Shown piece after piece: positions 44,120-52,333 of a stretch of 64,000 nucleotides of DNA. The DNA lies in the NCBI RefSeq assembly GCF_037860755.1, contig NZ_JBBEOI010000001.1, forward strand, positions 95,561 through 159,560. Direction: 5' to 3'. This stretch comes from Aquipuribacter hungaricus. Its GTDB lineage: Bacteria; Actinomycetota; Actinomycetes; Actinomycetales; JBBAYJ01. A program made the translations under genes and the position numbers. The notes below the pieces were generated by a model, which saw nothing but the letters and a program-made list of their open reading frames with translations, made no database searches and was not told the DNA's origin. The first letter of the stretch is position 1, and every line of letters starts with the position of its first letter.

Positions 44120-45502
44120 CTACTCGTCGAGCATGGCCTCGATGCGGCTCCGTGCCACGTCCGACCTCCCCGAGACGACGTGCGCATAGACGCGGTGAAG
44201 GACGGCGACGCTGTGCCCAGCCCACGCGGCGACCTGAGCCGAGTCGACCCCGGCCGCGAGCCACGTCGAGACCGCGGTGTGCCGGAGGTCGTAGGGCCGC
44301 CGCGCGAGCGGGCTCGCCTGCTCGGCCGGAGAGAGGGCGGCCTCTCTGGCTCTGCGCCATACGTTGGTGTAGGTCGCGGCATTCACGGTGCCGCCGTACA
44401 CGCCGCGGAACAGGCGCTCGCCTGGCCGGATGTGGAACTCCGCCACGTGAGCTCGGAGATGCGCGACCAGAGGCGGCGGGAGCGGGACAACGCGCACGTG
44501 TCCGCGAGCGCGGTGCTTGAGGTGCCGGCTCGACCGCTGGCCCGAGTCCGACCAGCGTCCGGACACCTCGGCATCGCTTCGGGCCAGGTGCAGCTCTCCC
44601 CATCCCCTTACCGGCAGGTCCAGATCGTCGAGGGTGACGGCGGTGGCCTCGCTGGGGCGAAGCGCGGCGTAGTACATGAGTGCGAAGAAGGCGGTGAGTC
44701 GTTGGCCCCTCGGCCCCTGGTCGGCGACTGCCGCGAGGAGGGCTCGAGCCTGGTCCGGGTTCACGACGGATCGAGCGTCCAGCATGTCGTCCACACGGGG
44801 TCCCTTCCAGCTCACCCGCGACAGCGGGTTGCTCGGAAGCCGGCGGTGCTCCACCGCGAGCTCGAGGGCGTTGTGCAGGACTGCGCGCTTCCGCGCCACC
44901 GTCGTGGCCGCTGCGGGCGCGCCGTCCTGCCGTCGCGCCAGGGCAGCCAGGATCGCTCGCATATTCGACGCGTCGTCGAAGGAAGCCAGCGCAGGTGAAG
45001 CCCGTTCCAGCCAGCGGACGGCCGCACCTATCTCAGCTGTGGGCGGCCCCGACGCCCGACGCTGGGCGTGATACGCCCACTGGTACATCGCACGTCGTAG
45101 TTCCGCGGTGTCGGGACGACCCGGGAAGGACCCGCTCGACTGCAAGGTGACGTCGATCAGGGCCTCGGCGAGCGATCGGCGCGAGATGGGTGCAAGGGCG
45201 GACCACTTCAGGTCGACGTAGGTCAGCGACCATGCCCACCAGGTAATGGAGCGCTCTCTCGCGACCCTGGATTGTGGAAGCCCACTCTCCCGGTCGAACG
45301 CCTCTCCACGCCTGCTGGCGCCCACGAGCTCGGAGCGGGTGCTGTCGGCGAGCGCCCTGGTGGAGAACGACCGGGAGTGCCGACGCAGCCCGACCTCCCA
45401 GCGCAGCCGGTAGGTCGTTGCCCTCTTGCCCACCACGCGGGTGACGGCCCAGACGCGGACGTCGTAGGTGGAGGACGCGTTCCTCTCGCCGGGTGCCGTC
45501 AT
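44120..45502 (-). CDS. int: Tyrosine-recombinase integrase
   Basis: 460 residues. Catalytic domain: first Arg in ALRPSEATAV, middle region HRARGHVRVVPLPPPL, HxxR motif in YDLRHTAVSTWLAAGVDS, AWAGHSVAVLHRVYAHV with the final His and the nucleophile Tyr. The N-terminal 190 residues hold the arm- and core-binding domains. Start overlaps the excisionase stop (ATGA). Likely the enzyme that inserts the island at tRNA-Ser, although that gene is 4 kb away. Confidence 0.92.
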   Translation of the reverse strand: MTAPGERNASSTYDVRVWAVTRVVGKRATTYRLRWEVGLRRHSRSFSTRALADSTRSELVGASRRGEAFDRESGLPQSRVARERSITWWAWSLTYVDLKWSALAPISRRSLAEALIDVTLQSSGSFPGRPDTAELRRAMYQWAYHAQRRASGPPTAEIGAAVRWLERASPALASFDDASNMRAILAALARRQDGAPAAATTVARKRAVLHNALELAVEHRRLPSNPLSRVSWKGPRVDDMLDARSVVNPDQARALLAAVADQGPRGQRLTAFFALMYYAALRPSEATAVTLDDLDLPVRGWGELHLARSDAEVSGRWSDSGQRSSRHLKHRARGHVRVVPLPPPLVAHLRAHVAEFHIRPGERLFRGVYGGTVNAATYTNVWRRAREAALSPAEQASPLARRPYDLRHTAVSTWLAAGVDSAQVAAWAGHSVAVLHRVYAHVVSGRSDVARSRIEAMLDE

Positions 45503-45684
45503 CTGAGTTCGTCGCAACTGGCGAGCCACTGCTCCAGGTCGTGGCGGCGGACGCGCACCTCGCCGTTGGGCAGCTTCAGCGAGCGGGGTCCCCGTCCCTT
45601 GGCCCGCCAGTCGTAGTACGTCGAGCGCGAGACGCCGATCTCGGCACAGACCTCGGCGATGGACAGATGGGTGGTTCTACTCAT
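45499..45684 (-). CDS. xis: Excisionase (AlpA/MerR-type helix-turn-helix)
   Basis: 61 residues. LSIAEVCAEIGVSRSTYYDWRAKGRGPRSLKLPNGEVRVRRHDLEQWL is a complete excisionase winged helix. Directly upstream of and overlapping the integrase gene, as in other actinobacterial integrative elements. It should steer the integrase toward excision. Confidence 0.9.
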   Translation of the reverse strand: MSRTTHLSIAEVCAEIGVSRSTYYDWRAKGRGPRSLKLPNGEVRVRRHDLEQWLASCDELR

Positions 45685-45715
45685 GAGACGTCCCTTCTTC
45701 GGATTGGCGGAGCTG

Positions 45716-46531
45716 CTAGTGAGCGACTAGCTGGTCCGCACGGCAGCCGGGGCAGATGCCGTGGTGGGTGACCAGGTGGTCGGGGCATCGGTGGGAGGGG
45801 CGGGCGGGCCGTGGCGCCGCTTCGCGTTCCCAGCGCCGCAGCCAGGCGACGGCAAGGTCCGGGCGGGTGGGTCGGCCGGCTACGCGGAGCAGGAGGTCGT
45901 CGCCGAGTCGAGCCAGGTGGCGCTCCGCGGCTACGTCGTGCGTAGGGGTCCACCCACGCCACGCCACCGACGGGAACCGAGCGGTGAGCTCGTCCCGGGC
46001 GGACAACCACGCGGCGGACGGCGACACGACGCCGAGTCCCTCGGCATCCCCGCGCTGAGAGTCGCCCGCTTCGGCCTGCCTGTCGGGGGATGTGGGGCGG
46101 GAAGCCAGCAGACGCGGGTACCGGTCGGTTCCCCTGCGGGTTGATGACGGTTCGGGTGCCACGGCTGTGACAGCCCCACCTGGCACAGCCGTGGAAGGGG
46201 TCCCCCCGTCACGAGGTGGGAGGGGTGTCAGAACGGAGGGGGTGTCAGGTTGGGCGGGGGCGTACTGCCAGCCGTCGCCGCGCAGGACGATCCGGTAGAG
46301 GTTCGACGTACCTTCGCGCGCGTCGATCGTCAGTCGTCCCGCTTCGCGTAGAGACCGGAGGTGTCGACGCACCGTGCTCGCCGACGAGCGGGTGCGGCGG
46401 GCTAGGCGATTGATGGATGGGAAGCACGCGCCGTCGTCGTTCGCGTGATCGGCGAGAGCGAGCATGAGCAGCACGTCACCTCTGGGGAGCGACTCGTCGT
46501 CCCAGACCGCAGTCATCAGTCGGATGGCCAT
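45716..46531 (-). CDS. Replication-initiation-like helix-turn-helix protein
   Basis: 271 residues. The winged helix LPRGDVLLMLALADHANDDGACFPSINRLARRTRSSASTVRRHLRSLREAGRL is that of phage O/plasmid replication proteins. A Pro-rich linker (about 95-150) leads to a C-terminal zinc-type motif CPDHLVTHHGICPGC. It lies between the excisionase and a zinc-ribbon gene, so it may support autonomous replication after excision. ATG at 46531 has no strong ribosome site; 46516 is an alternative start. Confidence 0.7.
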   Translation of the reverse strand: MAIRLMTAVWDDESLPRGDVLLMLALADHANDDGACFPSINRLARRTRSSASTVRRHLRSLREAGRLTIDAREGTSNLYRIVLRGDGWQYAPAQPDTPSVLTPLPPRDGGTPSTAVPGGAVTAVAPEPSSTRRGTDRYPRLLASRPTSPDRQAEAGDSQRGDAEGLGVVSPSAAWLSARDELTARFPSVAWRGWTPTHDVAAERHLARLGDDLLLRVAGRPTRPDLAVAWLRRWEREAAPRPARPSHRCPDHLVTHHGICPGCRADQLVAH

Positions 46532-46541
46532 AGCCGCCGCC

Positions 46542-46808
46542 TCACGACGTGGGGGCGAACTGACCCGGCGCCAGGACGCTCTGCTCCAGTTCCACCCAGG
46601 TCCGGTGCGCCGTGGCGCGGCGGTGCTTGCGGGCGACGCTCGTGGCCACCTCGGCTGCGAAAGTGCAGCCCCGCCGGCAGTCGAAGCAGCCGACGACCGC
46701 GACACCGATACGAGGTACGCAGACCGGGCAACGGGAAGGGGTGGTCACCGGACTACCGCAGGTGCCGCACCGGTACAGCCCGATTGGGGGTGGAGCCGGT
46801 GTCTTCAT
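46542..46808 (-). CDS. Small zinc-ribbon protein
   Basis: 88 residues. CGTCGSPVTTPSRCPVC is a four-cysteine zinc ribbon, followed by CFDCRRGC and a basic helix. Overlaps the genes on either side of the operon (ATGA with 46805). Probably DNA- or protein-binding; no family recognised. Confidence 0.6.
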   Translation of the reverse strand: MKTPAPPPIGLYRCGTCGSPVTTPSRCPVCVPRIGVAVVGCFDCRRGCTFAAEVATSVARKHRRATAHRTWVELEQSVLAPGQFAPTS

Positions 46809-47182
46809 GACCGCCGCACCCCCTGCGGTGCGGGTGCGACGGACCCGGTATCGAGGTGACCGTGCAGCTCATCGAGAGCGAGCAGAAGGAGCTCGATCGG
46901 TCGTGTCGGGAGTGCCGCCTGACCGACGGCAATGACCTCTGCGTCCAGCGCTCGTGCCAGCGAGGGTGCTACTTCGTACCGACCGGACAGGGCCCTCACC
47001 CAGTCCTCGAGCACGTGAATCTGATGTAGCACCGCCTCGGCTACCGCCAAGGCGTCGAGCACCTCGAAGCGGAGGAGGGCGAGACTGTCCAGTTCACCGC
47101 TGCCGATGGGCGGCACACATCGATGGGGACCGGCGCCGCTGTCGGCCGGGGACAGCTCCGGCGCGGCCGACAGCGCCTTCAT
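46805..47182 (-). CDS. Hypothetical helical protein in the integrase operon
   Basis: 125 residues, mainly helical: LALLRFEVLDALAVAEAVLHQIHVLEDWVRAL and RALDAEVIAVGQAALPTRPIELLLLALDELHGHL. No motif recognised. Coupled to the genes on both sides by 4-base overlaps. Confidence 0.55.
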   Translation of the reverse strand: MKALSAAPELSPADSGAGPHRCVPPIGSGELDSLALLRFEVLDALAVAEAVLHQIHVLEDWVRALSGRYEVAPSLARALDAEVIAVGQAALPTRPIELLLLALDELHGHLDTGSVAPAPQGVRRS

Positions 47183-47310
47183 TCGGTGACCTCACCGAAC
47201 GCCGGGCACCCGGGGCAGGGCGGCCCGGTCGACAATGCGGGACGAAGACCCTTGGTACAGGAGTGCCGGTGCCGGGCCTTGCCGGGCCGGCTGCGGATGG
47301 GCTGCTGCAT
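47179..47310 (-). CDS. 43-residue protein with a possible zinc knuckle
   Basis: MQQPIRSRPGKARHRHSC followed by PPCPGCPAFGEV: three cysteines and histidines could bind zinc. GAGGAGA precedes the ATG and the stop overlaps the next gene, which supports translation. First gene of the operon reading to the integrase. Confidence 0.5.
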   Translation of the reverse strand: MQQPIRSRPGKARHRHSCTKGLRPALSTGPPCPGCPAFGEVTE

Positions 47311-47450
47311 CTTCGTCTCCTCGTACGTCAGCTCGTGGTGCTGGGACTCGGCCGCCGACGGTCGCTGTCGGGGCGGCACCGCCGGTGTTGGCCGGACAGC
47401 CATGGCACCGCTGACGAATGGGACGTCCACACCCCCCGGCGGGACGCTTT

Positions 47451-47480
47451 AGGACGTCCTGATCCGCTACAAACGTCCTA
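47451..47480. promoter_or_regulatory. AGGACGTCCT operator-like repeats
   Basis: A perfect 10-base palindrome AGGACGTCCT (47451-47460), with ACGTCC repeats on either side at about 47422 and 47474, in the divergent region between the integrase operon and the DUF5919 regulator. Likely the binding sites of that regulator. Confidence 0.5.
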
Positions 47481-48241
47481 TGACATCCCACGGGGCGAGC
47501 AACGAGCGTCTTCGAGCAGCCATCACAGGCAGCGGGAGCTCCTTCACGGACGTCGGCGAAGCAGTCGGCGTCGACCGCAAGACGGTCGAGCGATGGGTCG
47601 GCGCCGGCCGGGTGCCCCACCACCGGCACCGGGTCGCCCTGGCGCAGCTGCTGGGCGAGGACGACGTGTTCCTGTGGCCGCAGACAGCCACGAGCCAGCG
47701 ATCCGAGTCCGCCAGCCAGGCGGAATTCGTCGCCCTCTACCCGAACCGTGGCTCGGTCAGCATCGACACGTGGGCGTCACTGATCGACGGCGCCACGGAA
47801 GCGATCGACGTCCTTGCCTTCGCCGGCAGCTTCCTCCACGACGCGATCCCGGAGTTCGACGAGCGGCTCATCGCCGCGGCGAGACGAGGGGTGCAGGTCC
47901 GGCTGCTGTTCGGTGACCACGAGGGCGACGCCGTTGCCCGCAGGGGCGAGGAGGAGGGGATCGGGGACCTGTTGTCGGCCCGTTGCCGCCTGACGTGGAA
48001 CTACCTACAAGGCATCCTGCCGGCGCCCGGCGTGACGGCCCGGAAGCACAACGCCACGCTGTACGCGTCCGTCTTTCGTTTCGACGAGACCCTCCTGGCG
48101 AACCCTCACACCTATGGCGCGGCTGCGAGCCACTCCCCGGTCCTCCACCTACGCCGGCTGCCAGGGGGACGCCTGTTCACCACGTACATGAAGTCCTTCG
48201 ACCGCACCTGGGACGGCGCCACAGACGTATCCGCCGGTTAG
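47480..48241 (+). CDS. XRE-type regulator with DUF5919 domain
   Basis: 253 residues. Helix-turn-helix at about 8-55 (RLRAAITGSGSSFTDVGEAVGVDRKTVERWVGAGRVPHHRHR). DUF5919 part at about 75-250 with FVALYPNRGSVSIDTWASLIDGATEAIDVLAFAGSFLHD, a phospholipase D-like fold without an obvious HKD motif. Divergent from the integrase operon and next to Nudix and HD genes, a recurring trio in actinobacterial integrative elements that probably controls excision and replication. Confidence 0.82.
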   Translation: MTSHGASNERLRAAITGSGSSFTDVGEAVGVDRKTVERWVGAGRVPHHRHRVALAQLLGEDDVFLWPQTATSQRSESASQAEFVALYPNRGSVSIDTWASLIDGATEAIDVLAFAGSFLHDAIPEFDERLIAAARRGVQVRLLFGDHEGDAVARRGEEEGIGDLLSARCRLTWNYLQGILPAPGVTARKHNATLYASVFRFDETLLANPHTYGAAASHSPVLHLRRLPGGRLFTTYMKSFDRTWDGATDVSAG

Positions 48242-48263
48242 TCCTCGGTCGTACCCTCGCCGC

Positions 48264-48734
48264 ATGGCCCGAGTCGACTACATCGACGACCCGAACGCCC
48301 CCGCCGCGAATAGCGTCGTCCCCTCAGTGGTCGCGGCCGTTCTCGACGACAACGGTCGACTGCTGCTGATCCACAAGACCGACAACGACCTGTGGGCGCT
48401 ACCCGGCGGCGGTCACGAGGTCGGCGAATCCATCAGTGACACCGTCGTCCGCGAGGTGAAGGAGGAGACCGGGTACGACGTCGAGGTGACGGACCTCGTG
48501 GGCACCTACACCAACCCCAGGCACGTCATGGCCTACGACGACGGCGAAGTTCGCCAGCAGTTCTCGATCTGCTTCCGAGCCCGGCTCGTCGGCGGACAAT
48601 TGCGGACGAGCAGCGAGAGCAAGGCCGTCGAGTGGGTCGAGCCAGAGCAGCTGGACAAGCTGTCCATGCATCCGTCCATGCGCCAACGAGTGGCCGACGC
48701 GCTACGCGTCGACGGTCGACCCCACATCGGCTGA
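48264..48734 (+). CDS. Nudix hydrolase
   Basis: 156 residues. The Nudix box GGHEVGESISDTVVREVKEETGY is complete at about residues 49-71, so diphosphate hydrolysis with Mg2+ is expected. Starts 22 bases after the DUF5919 gene on the same strand. Nudix proteins in related elements act as regulators or hydrolyse a nucleotide signal; the substrate is unknown. Its 3' end overlaps the HD gene by 33 bases. Confidence 0.9.
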   Translation: MARVDYIDDPNAPAANSVVPSVVAAVLDDNGRLLLIHKTDNDLWALPGGGHEVGESISDTVVREVKEETGYDVEVTDLVGTYTNPRHVMAYDDGEVRQQFSICFRARLVGGQLRTSSESKAVEWVEPEQLDKLSMHPSMRQRVADALRVDGRPHIG

Positions 48735-49268
48735 CCCGAGAGACACCCTGCCTCGTCGCGCCGACGCGATCAGCTCGGGACGAGAGCGGGTGACGGCCCG
48801 GTGCACCGGGTCCTCCTCCGGGTACCGCGACAGGATCTCCGACAGCCTTTGCTCCACCGTCACCACGTCCCCCTGCGGACTCGTGGTGAGGTCGAGGAAC
48901 GTGATCAGGTCCAGGTCAGTGGCCGACGGCAATGGGAGCCCTGCCAGTGCCTTCGCCAGGCCTCGTTCTTCCGCTTCGTAAGCGGCACCCGAGTGGTGGG
49001 CTACCAGCGCGACGACCTCGTCGCTCTCGCCGTTGTCAGCCAGGAAAGTCGCACCGTCCAGAGGATGGAACCCCGTCCGCGCGAGAGCCGGCGCGTACCC
49101 GACGTCATGTAGCCACGCAGCCCGGGTGACGATCGGCGACACGGTCTCCGTAGCCCCGGCGAAGGCCTCCGCTCGCAGACCCATGGCGCGGACATGGTCC
49201 CAGCGATCCCCGCTGCCCTGCAGCCAGCGGGCCGCCAGCGCACGTGCGTCGGCGAGGGGCTTCTCCAT
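48702..49268 (-). CDS. HD-domain phosphohydrolase
   Basis: 188 residues. The HD motif appears in RWDHVRAMGLRA (His), AAWLHDVGYA (HD, about residues 53-54) and VALVAHHSGA. Convergent with the Nudix gene. Likely a metal-dependent phosphohydrolase; by context a partner of the DUF5919/Nudix pair. Last gene before the tRNA-Ser attachment site. Confidence 0.85.
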   Translation of the reverse strand: MEKPLADARALAARWLQGSGDRWDHVRAMGLRAEAFAGATETVSPIVTRAAWLHDVGYAPALARTGFHPLDGATFLADNGESDEVVALVAHHSGAAYEAEERGLAKALAGLPLPSATDLDLITFLDLTTSPQGDVVTVEQRLSEILSRYPEEDPVHRAVTRSRPELIASARRGRVSLGSADVGSTVDA

Positions 49269-49358
49269 GCCGCCACGCTACTGACCGGCCACCGCCGGCG
49301 GGGGGCCGATGGCCTTGGCCGGGCGGCTGCAAGGGCTGGCTCAATGGGAATTCCGAGG

Positions 49359-49376
49359 GCACGCATAGGGCACTGG
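49359..49376. repeat. Junction repeat shared with 18185-18202
   Basis: gcacgcatagggcactgg occurs here, 110 bases from the tRNA-Ser 3' end, and again at 18185-18202. CAGCCGGACAC also follows in both places. It marks both non-coding junctions of the 18.2-49.4 kb block. Confidence 0.6.
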
Positions 49377-49486
49377 CAGCCGGATACGACCGTTGACGGC
49401 CGCTCACAGCCGGACACGGGGGCGCGCTATCGAGGTGGGTCGGCGCCAGCATCGTCGCAGGTCAGGGGGCGTTTCTGCTGGTCAGC

Positions 49487-49576
49487 GGAGGGCGTGGGAT
49501 TCGAACCCACGAGACGGGTGGTGACCCGCCCAACGGTTTTCAAGACCGTCTCCATCGGCCGCTCGGACAGCCCTCC
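49487..49576 (-). tRNA. tRNA-Ser (UGA)
   Basis: 90 bases including the discriminator G. Acceptor GGAGGGC/GCCCTCC, anticodon stem ACGGT/ACCGT with loop CTTGAAA (anticodon TGA), long variable arm GCGGGT/ACCCGT, and T-arm with GGTTCGAATCC. CCA is not encoded. Its 3' end faces the island, the usual geometry for a tyrosine-integrase attachment site. Confidence 0.95.
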
Positions 49577-49609
49577 TGGGGTGACAGTGTGCCTGGGTAG
49601 CGTCCGCGC

Positions 49610-50401
49610 ATGCAGAGCCACTCCTACGAGGTGACGACCGTCTGGACGGGCAACACCGGCAGCGGGACGTCCGGCTACCGGGACTACGCGCGCTCGCTCG
49701 AGGTGCGCACGCCCGGGCGCGAGACGCTGCCCGGTTCCTCGGACCCGGCCTTCCGGGGCGACCCCACCCGGTGGAACCCGGAGCTGCTGCTGCTCGCGGC
49801 ACTCGGGCAGTGCCACCTGCTGTCGTACCTGCACGCCTGCGTGGAGGCGGGGGTCGTCGTCACGGCGTACGAGGACCGGGCGGGCGGGACCATGGCCGAG
49901 GACGGCGCCGGCGGCGGGCGGTTCACCGAGGTGGTGCTGCGCCCGCACGTGACGGTGGCGGGCCCGTCGATGGTCGAGGCCGCGACGGCCGCGCACGTCC
50001 TGGCCGGCGAGCGCTGCTTCATCGCGGCGTCGGTCGCCTTCCCCGTCCGGCACGAGCCGACGGTGGTGGCGGAGGACGGTCCACGTGCGACTGACGCAGC
50101 GGCACCCGCACCGGCCGGCCTGGCGCAGGTGCGCGCCGAGATCGACCGGATCGACGCCCGGCTCGTCGGGCTGCTCGCCCGCCGGCAGGAGCAGGTGCGC
50201 CTGGCCGGGACGCTCAAGACCGACGAGGCCGCGGTGCGCGCTCCCGACCGGCAGGCAGCCGTCCTCGCCGCCGTGAGGGAGCGGGCCCTCGCAGCCGGCC
50301 TGGACACCGGGGTCGCCGAGCAGGTGTGGCGGGCGATGGTCGCCGGGTTCGTCGACCTGGAGCTGCGCGAGCACGCCGCCCGGACCTCCCCCGGCAGCTG
50401 A
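49610..50401 (+). CDS. OsmC-family protein fused to a chorismate mutase
   Basis: 263 residues. N-terminal OsmC domain (about 1-155): WNPELLLLAALGQCHLLSYLH with the first reactive Cys and AGERCFIAASVAFPVRHEPT with the second, so thiol-peroxidase chemistry is possible. After a short Ala/Pro linker comes an AroQ-type chorismate mutase (about 168-250): AEIDRIDARLVGLLARRQEQVRLAG, KTDEAAVRAPDRQAAVLAAVRERA and MVAGFVDLELREH. The fusion in one frame without stop is clear; its purpose is not. Confidence 0.88.
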   Translation: MQSHSYEVTTVWTGNTGSGTSGYRDYARSLEVRTPGRETLPGSSDPAFRGDPTRWNPELLLLAALGQCHLLSYLHACVEAGVVVTAYEDRAGGTMAEDGAGGGRFTEVVLRPHVTVAGPSMVEAATAAHVLAGERCFIAASVAFPVRHEPTVVAEDGPRATDAAAPAPAGLAQVRAEIDRIDARLVGLLARRQEQVRLAGTLKTDEAAVRAPDRQAAVLAAVRERALAAGLDTGVAEQVWRAMVAGFVDLELREHAARTSPGS

Positions 50402-50515
50402 CGACCCGGCGCCCGCGCCTGTCCGTGAGCGGGGGGCGCCCGGGGGGCCGGGACGCCGCAGCCGGCGGCCCCCGGAGGGACCACCGGCCACGGACGCCTG
50501 CCCGGACCTTGCCGG

Positions 50516-50968
50516 CTAGACCGCCGGCTCCGGCCAGCGGGCCTCGACGACCTCGCCGCCGGTCACCGTGACGCGGAGCGCCGCGGAGCCGTCGGCCTGC
50601 CACAGCGTCCAGCCGCCCTGCTGGAGGGCGCCGAACACCGCGGTGGGCCGGACGGCCCCGGACGGCGTGGTGCGCGGGAGGACCTCGACGTGCTGGCGCT
50701 CGTCGTCCCGCCCGGCCGGGCTGATCTCGATCTCCCGGCCGACCATCTCCGCCGGGGTGTGCAGGACCAGGGCCCCGACGTCCCCGCCGATGTCGAGGAC
50801 GACGGGACCCTGCCCCGCGCCCGGGTTGTGGGCCGACACGAAGCCGGGGCGGTGACCGTCGGCGGACCCGTGGTCGTGCCCGTGGGTGTGCCCGTGGTCG
50901 TGATCATGGGCGTGCCCGTGGTCCTGGTGCCCGCCGTGGTCGTGCCCGTGCTGCTCCGTGCCGGCCAC
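50516..50968 (-). CDS. His-rich metal-binding protein
   Basis: 150 residues from a GTG. The first 35 residues are almost entirely His/Asp/Gly repeats (HGHDHGGHQDHGHAH), a likely zinc, nickel or copper sponge. The rest is a beta domain with GPVVLDIGGDVGALVLHT and VFGALQQGGWTLWQADG. It follows the DUF4331 gene by 3 bases on the same strand. Function unknown. Confidence 0.72.
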   Translation of the reverse strand: MAGTEQHGHDHGGHQDHGHAHDHDHGHTHGHDHGSADGHRPGFVSAHNPGAGQGPVVLDIGGDVGALVLHTPAEMVGREIEISPAGRDDERQHVEVLPRTTPSGAVRPTAVFGALQQGGWTLWQADGSAALRVTVTGGEVVEARWPEPAV

Positions 50969-50971
50969 CGG

Positions 50972-52333
50972 TCAGGCCGCCGGGACGTCGAAGCCGGAGT
51001 ACGGCACGTTGACGTAGGGGAACCCGTCGAGCACCGGCGTGGGCGTGCTGCCGTCGGTGACGAGCGCGGCCGCGCCGTCCGGGGTGAACGACGGGTCGAC
51101 CAGCGGGATGGTGGCCCCGGCGATCGCCCGCAGCTCGATGGTGACCACGTCGTCGGTGAGCCGCCGGCCGTTGGGGAAGCCGGCGAGGTCGCCGCCGACG
51201 ATGCCCAGCGGGTTCGGGTCCGTCGCCGGCGGGATGGCGACGTTGAGCCGGAGCATGTCCGCCTGGGTCGGGCCGGTGTAGTTCTGGAACCCCGGGACGA
51301 CGCCCCCGGGGATGCCCGTGAGCAGGATCGCGAGAAGGTCCGCGCGCTCCTTGGTGTAGCCCTGCAGGTTCGGGAAGACGCCCGGGTAGAGCACCGGCAG
51401 CAGGCCCGCCAGCTCCGGACGCGCGACCCCGCCGGCGAACTGCGAGTCACCCCACGGCGTGGAGTTGTTGAAGGAGTCCTTGCGCGACATCGGCACGAGG
51501 ACCTCGTTGAACAGCGGGTTCGCCATCCGCGAGACCTGCGCCATCGGGCCCGTGCTGACGTAGCGGTCGAGCTTCTCGTCGAACGTCCGGTTCTTGGCCC
51601 GGCTGGCCGACGTCCACACCCCGATGGTCGAGTCGTGGTCCATCGGGTCCGACGGGTTGTCGCGGTTGCGCGTGACGGAGCTGATGGGCAGCTGCAGCAC
51701 GATGCTGTGGACATTGACCTGCGACAGCGTGTTGATGCCGCTCATGGCGCCCATCGGCAGCAGGTGCAGGTTCTGGAACGGCCGCAGCGCGCCCAGGTCG
51801 AACACCGAGCCGAGGTCGACCCAGAACGGGTCGGCCCGCTGCCCGGCGAACACGCGACCGCCGTCGGGCAGGTCGTAGTAGGCGTCCTCGGCGAGGCCGA
51901 CGTAGTCCGGCGTCGAGCGGGGACCGACGTTGCACGGCGGCACCTTGAGGCCGGTGGCCTGGGTGCGGTTGCGCTGCCGCGAGCGCCGGGTGACGGAGTA
52001 GGTCTGGGGCCGGTTGTAGCTCGGCGAGTCCAGGCTGGTGACCGGCCCGGTGATGTAGAGGAACGTGTTCGGGTTGGGCACCCGGGTGCTGAACCGGAAC
52101 GAGTAGGTGATCTCGTCACGGCTGTCGCCCAGGGTCGGGGCGATGTGGATCTTGTACTCGACGTCGTCGCCGAACTCGAAGAAGTTCGGCCCGCTCGCCG
52201 GGTCCTGCAGCGGGACGTAGTTGGCGATGATCGTCACGGTGTCCGGGCGGTCCGGGCTGACGAAGGCGTAGACGTCGGTGGAGTCGGCGACCGGGTCCTT
52301 GGAGATCTCCGGTGCCTCGCGGTGGGACGACAT
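50972..52333 (-). CDS. DUF4331 family protein
   Basis: 453 residues. SSHREAPEISKDPVADSTDVYAFVSPDRPDTVTIIANYVPLQDP is the family's typical opening, followed by IELRAIAG and a C-terminal LDGFPYVNVPYSGFDV. No signal peptide at the N-terminus. DUF4331 proteins are large, often secreted or metal-associated, with no proven activity. Start overlaps the stop of the Tat-signal protein. Confidence 0.88.
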   Translation of the reverse strand: MSSHREAPEISKDPVADSTDVYAFVSPDRPDTVTIIANYVPLQDPASGPNFFEFGDDVEYKIHIAPTLGDSRDEITYSFRFSTRVPNPNTFLYITGPVTSLDSPSYNRPQTYSVTRRSRQRNRTQATGLKVPPCNVGPRSTPDYVGLAEDAYYDLPDGGRVFAGQRADPFWVDLGSVFDLGALRPFQNLHLLPMGAMSGINTLSQVNVHSIVLQLPISSVTRNRDNPSDPMDHDSTIGVWTSASRAKNRTFDEKLDRYVSTGPMAQVSRMANPLFNEVLVPMSRKDSFNNSTPWGDSQFAGGVARPELAGLLPVLYPGVFPNLQGYTKERADLLAILLTGIPGGVVPGFQNYTGPTQADMLRLNVAIPPATDPNPLGIVGGDLAGFPNGRRLTDDVVTIELRAIAGATIPLVDPSFTPDGAAALVTDGSTPTPVLDGFPYVNVPYSGFDVPAA

